Counted from the first letter of the stretch, positions 1-6,409 are shown. The stretch: DNA of 6,480 bases from Acidimicrobiales bacterium (GCA_021604885.1 BQJV01000195.1:1-6480), one strand, 5' to 3'. Translations and numbers: made by a program. The notes: generated by a model from the letters alone, not told the origin.

Positions 1-1581
1 GGCGGCCTTCTCGGCGAGCATCATCACGGGCGCGTAGATGTTGCCGTTCGTGACGTAGGGCATTGCTGACGCGTCGACGACGCGGAGCCCTTCGGTGCCG
101 TAGACCTGCATGGACGTCGGGTCCAGGACGGCGTCGTCGCCGACGCCCATCTTCGCCGTGCACGACGGGTGCAGCGCCGTCTCCGCGTCCTTGCGCACCC
201 ATTCGAGGATCTCGTCGTCGGTCTCCACACTCGGCCCCGGTGAGACCTCACCGCCGTTGAAGCGGTCCATGGCCGGCTGGTTCAGGATCCGCCGAGCGTG
301 CTGGACCGCCTCGACCCACTCGCGCTTGTCGTTCGGCGTCGTCAGATAGTTGAACCGCAGCGCCGGCTTCACCATCGGGTCGGTGCTGGTGATCTCCACG
401 GAACCACGCGTGTCGGCGTACATGGGCCCGACGTGCACCTGATACCCATGCCCGCCCTCCGGTGTGGAGCCGTCGTAGCGGATCGCGATCGGCAGGAAGT
501 GGAACATCAGGTTCGGGTAGGCGACCTCGTCGTTGCTGCGGATGAATCCTCCCGCCTCGAAGTGGTTCGACGACCCGGGGCCCCGACGGAACAGCCACTG
601 GAGGCCGATCCAGGGCCGTTTCCAGAACGCCAGGTTCGGCTGGAGCGACACCGGCTCCTTGCAGGCGTACTGCACGTAGACCTCGAGATGGTCCTGGAGG
701 TTCTGTCCGATCCCCGCGACGTCGGCGACGACCGGGATGTCGAGCCCTTCGAGGAGCCCAGCCGGGCCGACACCGGAGAGTTGGAGGAGTTGGGGGGTGT
801 TGATCGCGCCACCGCAGAGGATGACCTCGCCGGCGTCGACCGAGCGCGGCCTGCCACGATGGACATAGTCGACGCCCGTCGCCCGGTTGCCGTCGAAGCG
901 CACCCGTGTGGCGTGCGCCTTCGTCCGGAGGTCGAGGTTCTTCCGCCCGAGGACGGGATGGAGGTAGGCCCGGGCGGCACTGAGCCGGCGACCGCGGTGG
1001 ACGTTGCGATCGAACGCGTTGAATCCCTCCTGGCGATAGCCGTTGACGTCCGTCGTGCGGGGGTGCCCCGCCTCGACCGTCGCGTCGAGGAACGCCTGGA
1101 AGAGCGGATTCGTCGCCGGCCCCCGCTCGAGGGTCAGCGGCCCGTCGTCGCCCCGGAAGTCCGCCCCGTCGTCGGGATGCAGACAGTGCTCCATGCGCTT
1201 GAAATAGGGCAGACAGTGGGCGTAATCCCAGTGCGCCATGCCGGGGTCGGCGCCCCAGCGCTCGTAGTCCAGCGGATTGCCCCGCTGGAAGATCATCCCG
1301 TTGATGGACGACGACCCACCGAGCACCTTGCCGCGGGCGTGGTACACGGTCCGGCCGCCCATCCCCGGCTCGGGTTCGGACTCGTACATCCAGTCGTAGA
1401 AGCGATTGCCGATGCCGAACGACAGCGCCGCCGGCATGTGGATGTAGACGTCAAACTTCCAGTCGCGGCGCCCGGCCTCCAGCACGAGGACCGTGGAATC
1501 CGGATCAGCCGACAGCCGATTGGCGATCGCGCAGCCCGCGGATCCCCCGCCGACGATCACATAATCGTAGCGCTCGTGCAT
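1..1581 (-). CDS. betA: Choline dehydrogenase (GMC oxidoreductase), C-terminus cut off by window edge
   Basis: FAD-dependent oxidation of choline to betaine aldehyde (often on to glycine betaine) is the family role. The frame is open for 527 codons from ATG at 1581 down to position 1 with no stop, so roughly 25-40 C-terminal residues lie outside the window (E. coli BetA has about 556). Visible motifs: N-terminal Rossmann dinucleotide motif VGGGSAG at residues 10-16 with acidic E35 at the end of strand 2; GMC signature 1 around GKVLGGSSSING (84-95); GMC signature 2 GAINTPQLLQLSGVG (258-272); the active-site block ETALHPSCTAKMG with catalytic His at about 471; and the second active-site block TNGNIYAP with Asn at about 514. 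The start is preceded by no clear Shine-Dalgarno sequence but by TAGAGT eight bases upstream, suggesting a leaderless mRNA. It is transcribed away from proVWX, supporting a choline/betaine role. Other GMC alcohol dehydrogenases cannot be fully excluded, but motif wording is very BetA-like. Confidence 0.9.
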   Translation of the reverse strand, partial: MHERYDYVIVGGGSAGCAIANRLSADPDSTVLVLEAGRRDWKFDVYIHMPAALSFGIGNRFYDWMYESEPEPGMGGRTVYHARGKVLGGSSSINGMIFQRGNPLDYERWGADPGMAHWDYAHCLPYFKRMEHCLHPDDGADFRGDDGPLTLERGPATNPLFQAFLDATVEAGHPRTTDVNGYRQEGFNAFDRNVHRGRRLSAARAYLHPVLGRKNLDLRTKAHATRVRFDGNRATGVDYVHRGRPRSVDAGEVILCGGAINTPQLLQLSGVGPAGLLEGLDIPVVADVAGIGQNLQDHLEVYVQYACKEPVSLQPNLAFWKRPWIGLQWLFRRGPGSSNHFEAGGFIRSNDEVAYPNLMFHFLPIAIRYDGSTPEGGHGYQVHVGPMYADTRGSVEITSTDPMVKPALRFNYLTTPNDKREWVEAVQHARRILNQPAMDRFNGGEVSPGPSVETDDEILEWVRKDAETALHPSCTAKMGVGDDAVLDPTSMQVYGTEGLRVVDASAMPYVTNGNIYAPVMMLAEKAA

Positions 1582-1589
1582 CGCCGGCG

Positions 1590-1616
1590 ACTCTAGGCGC
1601 GTGGTCGGAGCGTCAC
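1590..1616 (-). promoter_or_regulatory. Candidate leaderless promoter of betA
   Basis: On the minus strand TAGAGT (plus-strand 1595-1590) matches the actinobacterial -10 pattern TANNNT and ends eight bases before the betA ATG, which would place transcription start at or next to the A of the start codon. A weak -35-like GTGACG (1616-1611) lies 15 bases upstream, shorter than the usual 16-18. No purine-rich Shine-Dalgarno sequence precedes the ATG, which agrees with a leaderless transcript. The call rests only on pattern and spacing. Confidence 0.35.
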
Positions 1617-1624
1617 CTATGGTG
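1614..1624. promoter_or_regulatory. Small palindrome CACC-TAT-GGTG in the divergent region
   Basis: CACC (1614-1617) and GGTG (1621-1624) are inverted copies around TAT. The palindrome contains TATGGT (1618-1623), a TANNNT-type -10 candidate for proV on the plus strand (no good -35 is visible at 16-18 bases), and overlaps the candidate -35 of betA. It is therefore a reasonable place for a shared operator controlling both divergent units. At four bases per arm it could also be chance. Confidence 0.25.
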
Positions 1625-1637
1625 GTTCGCCACGCGA

Positions 1638-1661
1638 CCCCGCCTCCGGGCGGGGAGGGGG
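1638..1661 (+). promoter_or_regulatory. GC-rich leader hairpin touching the proV ribosome binding site
   Basis: CCCCGCC (1638-1644) pairs perfectly with GGCGGGG (1649-1655) across a four-base loop, TCCG. The 3' arm runs directly into the purine-rich Shine-Dalgarno GGAGGGGG (1654-1661), which sits four bases before the proV ATG at 1666. The strong Shine-Dalgarno sequence fixes the start. The hairpin shares G1654 and G1655 with it, so folding could modulate ribosome access. A smaller hairpin, GTGG-TTCG-CCAC (1622-1633), lies just upstream. Confidence 0.45.
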
Positions 1662-1665
1662 ATCC

Positions 1666-2883
1666 ATGTCAGCCGGTGAAGTCATCATCAGGGCCGAACA
1701 CGTCTACAAACTCTTCGGCCCGCAGCCGCGCGGACGAGCGTTCGAACTCACGCAATCAGGCATGGGCAAGGACGAGGTCCACGCCCGCACCGGCCACGTC
1801 GTCGGCCTGAACGACGTCAATTTCGATGTCCGACAGGGTGAGATCTTCGTGATCATGGGCTTGTCCGGGTCCGGCAAGTCCACTGCGATCCGTACCGTCA
1901 ACAAGCTGCTCGAGACGACCCACGGCAAGGTGATCATCGACGACGTCGACGTCCAGCAGCTGACCGGTCCCCCGTTGCAGTCGTTCCGCCGCGAGAAGAC
2001 CGGCATGGTCTTCCAGCACTTCGCCCTGTTCCCCCACCGCACGATCATCGACAACGTCGGCTACGGCTTGAAGGTGCAGGGCATCTCCAAGGCCGAGCGG
2101 GACAACGCCTCGATGCGCGCCCTCGGTCTCGTCGGACTCGGGGCATACGCCCACTACTCGCCGAGCCAACTCTCCGGCGGCATGCAGCAGCGCGTCGGCC
2201 TCGCCCGGGCCCTCGCCGCCGACCCGCCCATCCTGCTGATGGACGAGGCGTTCAGCGCCCTCGATCCGCTCATCCGGCGCCAGATGCAGGACGAGATGAT
2301 GGACATCCAGGCGAATCTGAAGAAGACGATCCTGTTCATCACCCACGACCTCAACGAAGCCCTGCGCATCGGCGATCGCGTCTGCATCATGAAGGACGGC
2401 CAGGTCGTTCAGATCGGCACGCCCGAGGAGATCCTCACGCAGCCGGCCACCGGTTATGTGGCCGAGTTCGTGCAGGACGTCGACCAGGGTCGCGTCATCC
2501 AGGTCCACGAGATCATGGTCGAGCCCAGCCCGGTCGAGAAGACCGCCGAACTGCGCGACGCCATGGCACACCTCGGCGATCGGTCCGGCTCGTTCGTCCT
2601 CGACGCCGACGGGAAACCCGAGGCGCTGCTCGCCGCGAGCGACGCGATCCGGGTGTCCGGCACGGGAGGATCGACCGCCGATGCACTCCGCACCGATTTC
2701 GCCGTCGCCCGACCCGAGAACACTCTGAACGAGGTCTACGCCGATGCCGGCCGCGGCCTTCCGATCGCGATCGTCGATGACAGCGGAAAGCTGGTCGGCA
2801 ACCTCGATCCTCGTCACATCATGGAAGAGATGGGCCGGGTGGAGAGCCTCATAGACAACTTCGAGCGAGAGGTGTTCATGTAA
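1666..2883 (+). CDS. proV: Glycine betaine/proline betaine ABC transporter ATP-binding protein with CBS region
   Basis: Cytoplasmic ATPase that powers the ProVWX (OpuA-type) osmoprotectant importer. It is 405 residues, close to the 400 of E. coli ProV, and follows it nearly end to end, including the ProV-specific N-terminal stretch before the first ABC strand (RAFEL..SGMGKDEVHARTG, about 24-43). ABC motifs in order: Walker A GLSGSGKST (65-73), Q-loop VFQHFALFPH (Q117), signature LSGGMQQ (169-175), Walker B ILLMDEA (189-195) with catalytic E194, D-loop SALD (197-200), switch His H227 in FITHD. The segment after about 275 has the layout of the tandem CBS domains, which in OpuA-type ATPases sense ionic strength and gate transport; the CBS assignment rests on position and the GLPIAIVDDSGKLVG strand pattern (364-378). 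A strong Shine-Dalgarno sequence sets the start. The stop codon overlaps the proW start (TAATG), so the two subunits are probably translationally coupled. Confidence 0.96.
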   Translation: MSAGEVIIRAEHVYKLFGPQPRGRAFELTQSGMGKDEVHARTGHVVGLNDVNFDVRQGEIFVIMGLSGSGKSTAIRTVNKLLETTHGKVIIDDVDVQQLTGPPLQSFRREKTGMVFQHFALFPHRTIIDNVGYGLKVQGISKAERDNASMRALGLVGLGAYAHYSPSQLSGGMQQRVGLARALAADPPILLMDEAFSALDPLIRRQMQDEMMDIQANLKKTILFITHDLNEALRIGDRVCIMKDGQVVQIGTPEEILTQPATGYVAEFVQDVDQGRVIQVHEIMVEPSPVEKTAELRDAMAHLGDRSGSFVLDADGKPEALLAASDAIRVSGTGGSTADALRTDFAVARPENTLNEVYADAGRGLPIAIVDDSGKLVGNLDPRHIMEEMGRVESLIDNFEREVFM

Positions 2884-5054
2884 TGAGCCTCATCACAGCC
2901 CAGGACGGAGACGTCGGCGCCCTCGAGAACGAGGTACTCGACGAATGGGAGCTCCCAGTCGGCGAGTGGGTCGACCAGATCGTGAAGTGGGTCGACCAGA
3001 ACCTCGGCGACACCGATGATGCGTGGTTCGATCTGCTCGGCGCGATCAAGTGGCCGTTCGAGTTCCTGTTCACCACCTTCGTGCGCGACGGCAGCACGCA
3101 CCATCCGTGGTGGGAGCTGACGGACATGCCCTGGTGGGGCGTCTGCGGCATCTTCTTCGTGATCGGCACGCTCTTCCGCAACGCGAAGATCGGGCTCTTC
3201 GCCGCGGGCTCGCTCGCCTTGTGTGGTCTTCTCGGCACGGAGTACTGGGACGAGGTGTCGCTCACCCTCGGGCTCATCATCGTGGCCGTGCTCCTGTGTG
3301 CGCTGATCGGCATACCACTGGGGGTCCTCGCGGGACGCATGGATCCCGTCTGGGAAGCCCTCAGACCGATTCTCGACGCCATGCAAGTCGTCCACTCGTT
3401 CGTCTACATGCTTCCGTTCATCTTCTTCTTCTCCATCGGTGAGGAGTCGGCGACGATGGTCACGATGGTGTTCGCCATCCCACCTCTGATCCGGCTCACG
3501 AATCTGGGTATCCGACAGGTTCCCGACGACGTGGTGGAGGCGGCTCGGGCCTACGGGGCTCCGGAATGGCGCGTGCTCTTCGACGTGCAGCTCCCACTCG
3601 CCCGTCAGGCGATCATGACCGGTCTCAACCAGACGCTGCTGCTGTCGGTCTCCATGCTCGGCATCGCGGCCATCATGGGCGCCGGTGGTCTCGGCCAGTT
3701 GGTGTTCCGGGCCGTGCAGAACCAGGACGTCGCACTGGGAGCATCCTCCGGTCTCGCGCTGTTCGTCGTGGCGGTGGTGCTCGATCGCATCAGCCAGACG
3801 CAAGCCAACGACGGCATGAATCTGCTCGGCCGCATCGCACAGGCGTGGACGGCGCGCAAGAACCCCGAACTCCTCCTCGCGCAGGAAGAACAGGCCGAGA
3901 AGACCGGCGAACGCGCCGATTCGGGTTCCAGCATGGCGCCGGCCGAGGCCCCCGAGGTGCAGGGCGCGATGATCGCCAGCGTCGGTGCGGTCATCGCTGC
4001 CGTGGCCGTGTTCCTGACCTGGGGCAAGGACGCGGGACTGCTGTCGGGCTACTCGCGGCGTGGCGACGACACGGACCTCGTCGGCGAGACCTTCGCCGGT
4101 TGGTCGGCCGAGGGCGGGAGCTGGTTCGGTCTCATCGTCCTGGGACTGGCCCTCACCGTGATTCTCGCGGTCGGCGTGACGCGGTGGCGCCCGGGGACGA
4201 CGGGCCGATGGCTCGGCCCCGACGGCGCCGTGCTGTTCTCCGTGACCATGCTCGTGGTGTCCATCGGCTACCTCGTCACCTCGCCGTCGATCCTGGCGGA
4301 CGCCGCCGGGTACGAGCACGGCATCGGGGTCTATGTCGCGATCATCGGCAGTGCGATCGCCGTCGCCGGAAGCGTCCGATGGCTCGCCGTCGCGCCGTTC
4401 GCAGCCGACCGACCGCTCCCCGCCCGGGTCAACTGGGGACGGCTCGCCGTGGCCGCCTTCTGCGTCGTCTGGGCCATCGCCGCGAGCTTCTCGGCGTGGA
4501 CCTCCGACGAGCGAGCGGACACGGTGCTCACGCCCGAGGACGAGGCCCGGATCGCGGAGATCCGCGAACAGGTGGCCGCCGGGGACCTCCCCGGGGCGGA
4601 GGGAGCGGCCGAGATCGTGGCGATCAGCTCCTCGGCCCGTCAGGACCGCCTCGTCTACGACGCCTGGCACAGTGACGGACCGGGCTACGGCACGTACCTG
4701 TTGATCCTGGCGGGGATCGGGCTCGTCGCGAGCGTGCCCGCTTCCGGGCTCGTACGCCTCGACGAACCGTATCGATGGCGCTGGAGCGTGGTGACCGCCG
4801 GCGTGGGATTGGGGATCACCTCGTTGACCCTCGCGTTCGTCGTCTCGATCCTGCGCACCGCCGATCCGAGATTCTCGACCGGGGCCGGATGCCTGCTCGC
4901 CCTCGTGGTGGGCTTCGTATTCATCGTGACCAGTCGCAACGTGCTCGCCGAGTTCCGGCGGGCGAAGGTCTTCAGCGGCGATCGTGAGTACCACGAGGCC
5001 GCTGCAGAGCCGGCGGACCCCGCTGCCGGGGCGCCCGTGCCGGCCCGCGCCTGA
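2883..5054 (+). CDS. proW: Glycine betaine ABC transporter permease (ProW) with a long C-terminal membrane extension
   Basis: Inner-membrane permease subunit of the importer; 723 residues against about 350 for E. coli ProW. Residues 1-82 match the long ProW N-terminal tail (VGEWVDQIVKWVDQNL). Predicted membrane segments of the transporter core lie near 84-99, 103-117, 127-150, 170-184, 190-206, 250-266 and 285-300. The EAA loop that docks on ProV is EAARAYGAPEWRVLFDVQLP (219-238), with DAMQ..HSFVYMLP before it, both typical of ProW. The core ends near LDRISQ (300-305). After a charged, probably cytoplasmic linker (about 306-360), eight more predicted segments follow: near 362-380, 413-431, 448-465, 479-497, 519-537, 603-623, 632-655 and 667-683, ending in a basic then Ala/Pro-rich tail. 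I recognise no named domain in this part. The start overlaps the proV stop by one base, and AGAGGT (2868-2873) at nine bases spacing serves as Shine-Dalgarno. Core identity is sure; the extension's role is unknown. Confidence 0.94.
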   Translation: MSLITAQDGDVGALENEVLDEWELPVGEWVDQIVKWVDQNLGDTDDAWFDLLGAIKWPFEFLFTTFVRDGSTHHPWWELTDMPWWGVCGIFFVIGTLFRNAKIGLFAAGSLALCGLLGTEYWDEVSLTLGLIIVAVLLCALIGIPLGVLAGRMDPVWEALRPILDAMQVVHSFVYMLPFIFFFSIGEESATMVTMVFAIPPLIRLTNLGIRQVPDDVVEAARAYGAPEWRVLFDVQLPLARQAIMTGLNQTLLLSVSMLGIAAIMGAGGLGQLVFRAVQNQDVALGASSGLALFVVAVVLDRISQTQANDGMNLLGRIAQAWTARKNPELLLAQEEQAEKTGERADSGSSMAPAEAPEVQGAMIASVGAVIAAVAVFLTWGKDAGLLSGYSRRGDDTDLVGETFAGWSAEGGSWFGLIVLGLALTVILAVGVTRWRPGTTGRWLGPDGAVLFSVTMLVVSIGYLVTSPSILADAAGYEHGIGVYVAIIGSAIAVAGSVRWLAVAPFAADRPLPARVNWGRLAVAAFCVVWAIAASFSAWTSDERADTVLTPEDEARIAEIREQVAAGDLPGAEGAAEIVAISSSARQDRLVYDAWHSDGPGYGTYLLILAGIGLVASVPASGLVRLDEPYRWRWSVVTAGVGLGITSLTLAFVVSILRTADPRFSTGAGCLLALVVGFVFIVTSRNVLAEFRRAKVFSGDREYHEAAAEPADPAAGAPVPARA
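3813..5051 (+). other. C-terminal extension of ProW: two apparent copies of a four-segment membrane unit
   Basis: This codes for residues 311-723 of ProW, which have no counterpart in E. coli ProW. Unit A (about 361-500) and unit B (about 518-686) share an order: a segment ending in Phe-x-x-Trp (FLTW 377-380, FSAW 536-539), an outer loop, a segment opening with Gly and aromatic residues (GSWFGLIVLG; GYGTYLLILAG), a short Arg/Trp loop (TRWRPG; RWRW), a third segment ending in a -Ser-Ile-Leu- stretch (PSILADA; VSILRTA), and a fourth segment. Loops near 432-447, 498-518 and 622-633 are basic and would face the cytoplasm; the 538-602 loop is acidic and would be outside, so an even count of eight segments obeys the positive-inside rule. 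This is read by eye, without a hydropathy or profile calculation. Confidence 0.6.
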
Positions 5055-5085
5055 TCAAGGGGCCTTTTCCGGGGCTGGTGCACCG

Positions 5086-5103
5086 AGCCGTTTCGCAACG
5101 GCT
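5086..5103 (+). promoter_or_regulatory. Hairpin in the proW-proX intergenic region
   Basis: AGCCGTT (5086-5092) and AACGGCT (5097-5103) form a perfect 7-bp stem with loop TCGC. No T-run follows, so it is not a standard intrinsic terminator; roles such as mRNA end protection or transcript processing that raises ProX over ProVW are inferred options. Upstream, GGCT (5073-5076) can instead pair with AGCC (5086-5089) around the palindrome GGTGCACC (5077-5084), excluding the first hairpin. A weak GGCCC/GGGCC stem (5042-5046 with 5060-5064) followed by TTTT spans the proW stop and could terminate part of the transcripts. No convincing -35/-10 pair for a separate proX promoter is visible in 5055-5174. 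Confidence 0.4.
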
Positions 5104-5159
5104 AACGTGATTGCCGTCGATTTCCGGGCTTCTGCGCGGATCGGCTTCGACTATTCCCC

Positions 5160-5165
5160 GGAGGG
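5160..5165 (+). promoter_or_regulatory. Ribosome binding site of proX
   Basis: GGAGGG sits nine bases before the ATG at 5175 and fixes the start, which is also directly followed by a good lipoprotein signal peptide. It gives proX an independent, strong initiation site, in line with a need for more binding protein than membrane subunits. Confidence 0.75.
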
Positions 5166-5174
5166 AAGTCCCGT

Positions 5175-6404
5175 ATGACAACCAACAAGAAGAGTCTGTT
5201 GTTCGCAGCACTCCTCGTTGTCCTCGCCATGTTCGCCGCCTCGTGCGGCGACGACGACGACACGAGTGCCGGTAGCGACGACGGCAGTGCCGACGATGGT
5301 TCCAGCGACGACGGCACCGCTGACGACAGCACCGCTGACGACAGCGGCGACGACGGCACCGGTGACGACGGTGGCGACGACGGTGCCGCGGCCAACCCCG
5401 GCGAGGGCGTGTCCGTCACCATGGCCCGCGCGAACTGGTCCACCGGCTACATGCAGGCCGCGATCTACCACGACCTGATGGAAGAGCTCGGCTACGACGT
5501 GTCCGACCCTGCGGACCTCGAGCTGCCCCCGTCGAACTTCTTCACCGCACTCGGTGAAGGCGACGTCGACTTCTGGGCCAACAGCTGGTACCCCGGCCAC
5601 GCGGCCTGGTGGGACAACGAGCTGACCGACGGTTCGATCGTGGGCGACCACGTCTCGGTCGTGGGTGAAGAGATGCTCGCCGGTGGCCTCCAGGGCTTCC
5701 TGACGAACAAGTCCATCGTCGATGACAACCCGGGCATCACGCTCGACGCCATCAACGACGACCCGGACCTCATCGCCCTGTACGACGCCGGCGACTCCAA
5801 CCCCGGCAACGGCATCGTCGAGATCCTCGGTTGCCCCGAGGACTGGACCTGTGACGACATCATCACCGAGACGATCGAGTTCGCCGGCTGGGAGAACATC
5901 GCCCAGACCAAGGCGGGCTACGACGCCATGGTGGCCGAGGCCGTCGGCCGTGCCGCTTCGGGTACCCCGTTCATCATCTATACCTGGACCCCGTCCGGCT
6001 ACGTCACCCAGCTGATCCCGGGCGACAACGCCATGTGGCTCGCGGTCGAAGAGGACTCGGTTCTCGACGGCTCGATCACGCCGGAATTCAGCCAGCTCGT
6101 CGACGGCGTCGCCGTCCCTGCTGCGATCGGCCTCGATGCCTGCTCCGCCGACCCGTGCCACCTCGGCTGGGTCGCTGCAGACATCCAGGTGTCCGCCCGT
6201 AACGACTTCCTCGATGCCAACCCTGCGGCTCTTGCGTTGTTCGAACAGGTGCAGATCTCGGTGATCGACGTGGCGCTGCAGAACGTGCGCTACGACGGTG
6301 GCGAGAACGCTGAGGAGGACGTGCGTGCGCACCCCGCCGAGTGGATCGCCACCAACCGTGCAACGGTCGACGAGTGGCTCGCCGCCGCTCGTGCCGCGGC
6401 GTGA
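5175..6404 (+). CDS. proX: Glycine betaine/proline betaine-binding lipoprotein (ProX)
   Basis: Extracytoplasmic substrate-binding protein that delivers betaine-type solutes to ProVW. It has 409 residues: basic N-region (NKK), hydrophobic core (8-20) and lipobox-like FAASC with lipidated Cys at 24 (the -3 Ala is slightly atypical), then an Asp/Ser/Gly/Thr tether (25-78) with 20 Asp, then the binding domain from about 79. The three Trp that form the betaine cage in E. coli ProX appear conserved by context: W138 in ANSWYPGH, W224 in GCPEDWTC and W271 in IYTWTPSGY. The disulfide-type pair around the second Trp is also kept (C220, C226), and a further pair, C323 and C328 (DACSADPC), may form an extra disulfide. 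The closing stretch HPAEWIATNRATVDEWLAAA resembles the ProX C-terminus. It lies 120 bp after proW with its own Shine-Dalgarno, in the proV-W-X order. Betaine is the likely ligand; choline or proline betaine is possible. Confidence 0.95.
   Translation: MTTNKKSLLFAALLVVLAMFAASCGDDDDTSAGSDDGSADDGSSDDGTADDSTADDSGDDGTGDDGGDDGAAANPGEGVSVTMARANWSTGYMQAAIYHDLMEELGYDVSDPADLELPPSNFFTALGEGDVDFWANSWYPGHAAWWDNELTDGSIVGDHVSVVGEEMLAGGLQGFLTNKSIVDDNPGITLDAINDDPDLIALYDAGDSNPGNGIVEILGCPEDWTCDDIITETIEFAGWENIAQTKAGYDAMVAEAVGRAASGTPFIIYTWTPSGYVTQLIPGDNAMWLAVEEDSVLDGSITPEFSQLVDGVAVPAAIGLDACSADPCHLGWVAADIQVSARNDFLDANPAALALFEQVQISVIDVALQNVRYDGGENAEEDVRAHPAEWIATNRATVDEWLAAARAAA
5316..5345 (+). repeat. Perfect 15-bp tandem duplication in the ProX linker
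   Basis: ACCGCTGACGACAGC occurs twice back to back (5316-5330, 5331-5345), in frame, giving Thr-Ala-Asp-Asp-Ser twice (residues 48-57). The surrounding linker keeps Asp-Asp pairs at a five-residue step from 35 to 56, so the tract has probably grown by in-frame 15-bp unit slippage. Confidence 0.85.
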
Positions 6405-6409
6405 TCCGC

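Noticed and set aside
298..1596. 432-codon open frame on the plus strand
   Set aside because: It lies fully antisense to betA, which has clear GMC motifs. The translation is Arg/Val/Glu-rich low-quality sequence, as expected from the complement of GC-rich codons.
1756..2817. 353-codon open frame on the minus strand
   Set aside because: Antisense to proV, whose ABC motifs are complete; the shadow translation has no recognisable feature.
2814..4994. 726-codon open frame on the minus strand
   Set aside because: It is antisense to proW and proV; its translation is rich in Arg, His, Asp, Gly and Glu without any domain pattern. Long antisense frames are common opposite high-GC genes that avoid TTA, CTA and TCA.
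5055..5174. Separate promoter for proX
   Set aside because: TAACGT (5103-5108) fits TANNNT, but no -35-like hexamer lies 16-18 bases upstream, so co-transcription with proVW is simpler.
5247..5408. Asp/Gly-rich tract as RTX-type calcium-binding repeats
   Set aside because: The spacing is Asp-Asp every four to five residues without the GGxGxDxUx nonapeptide, and its place right after the lipobox marks it as a flexible tether.
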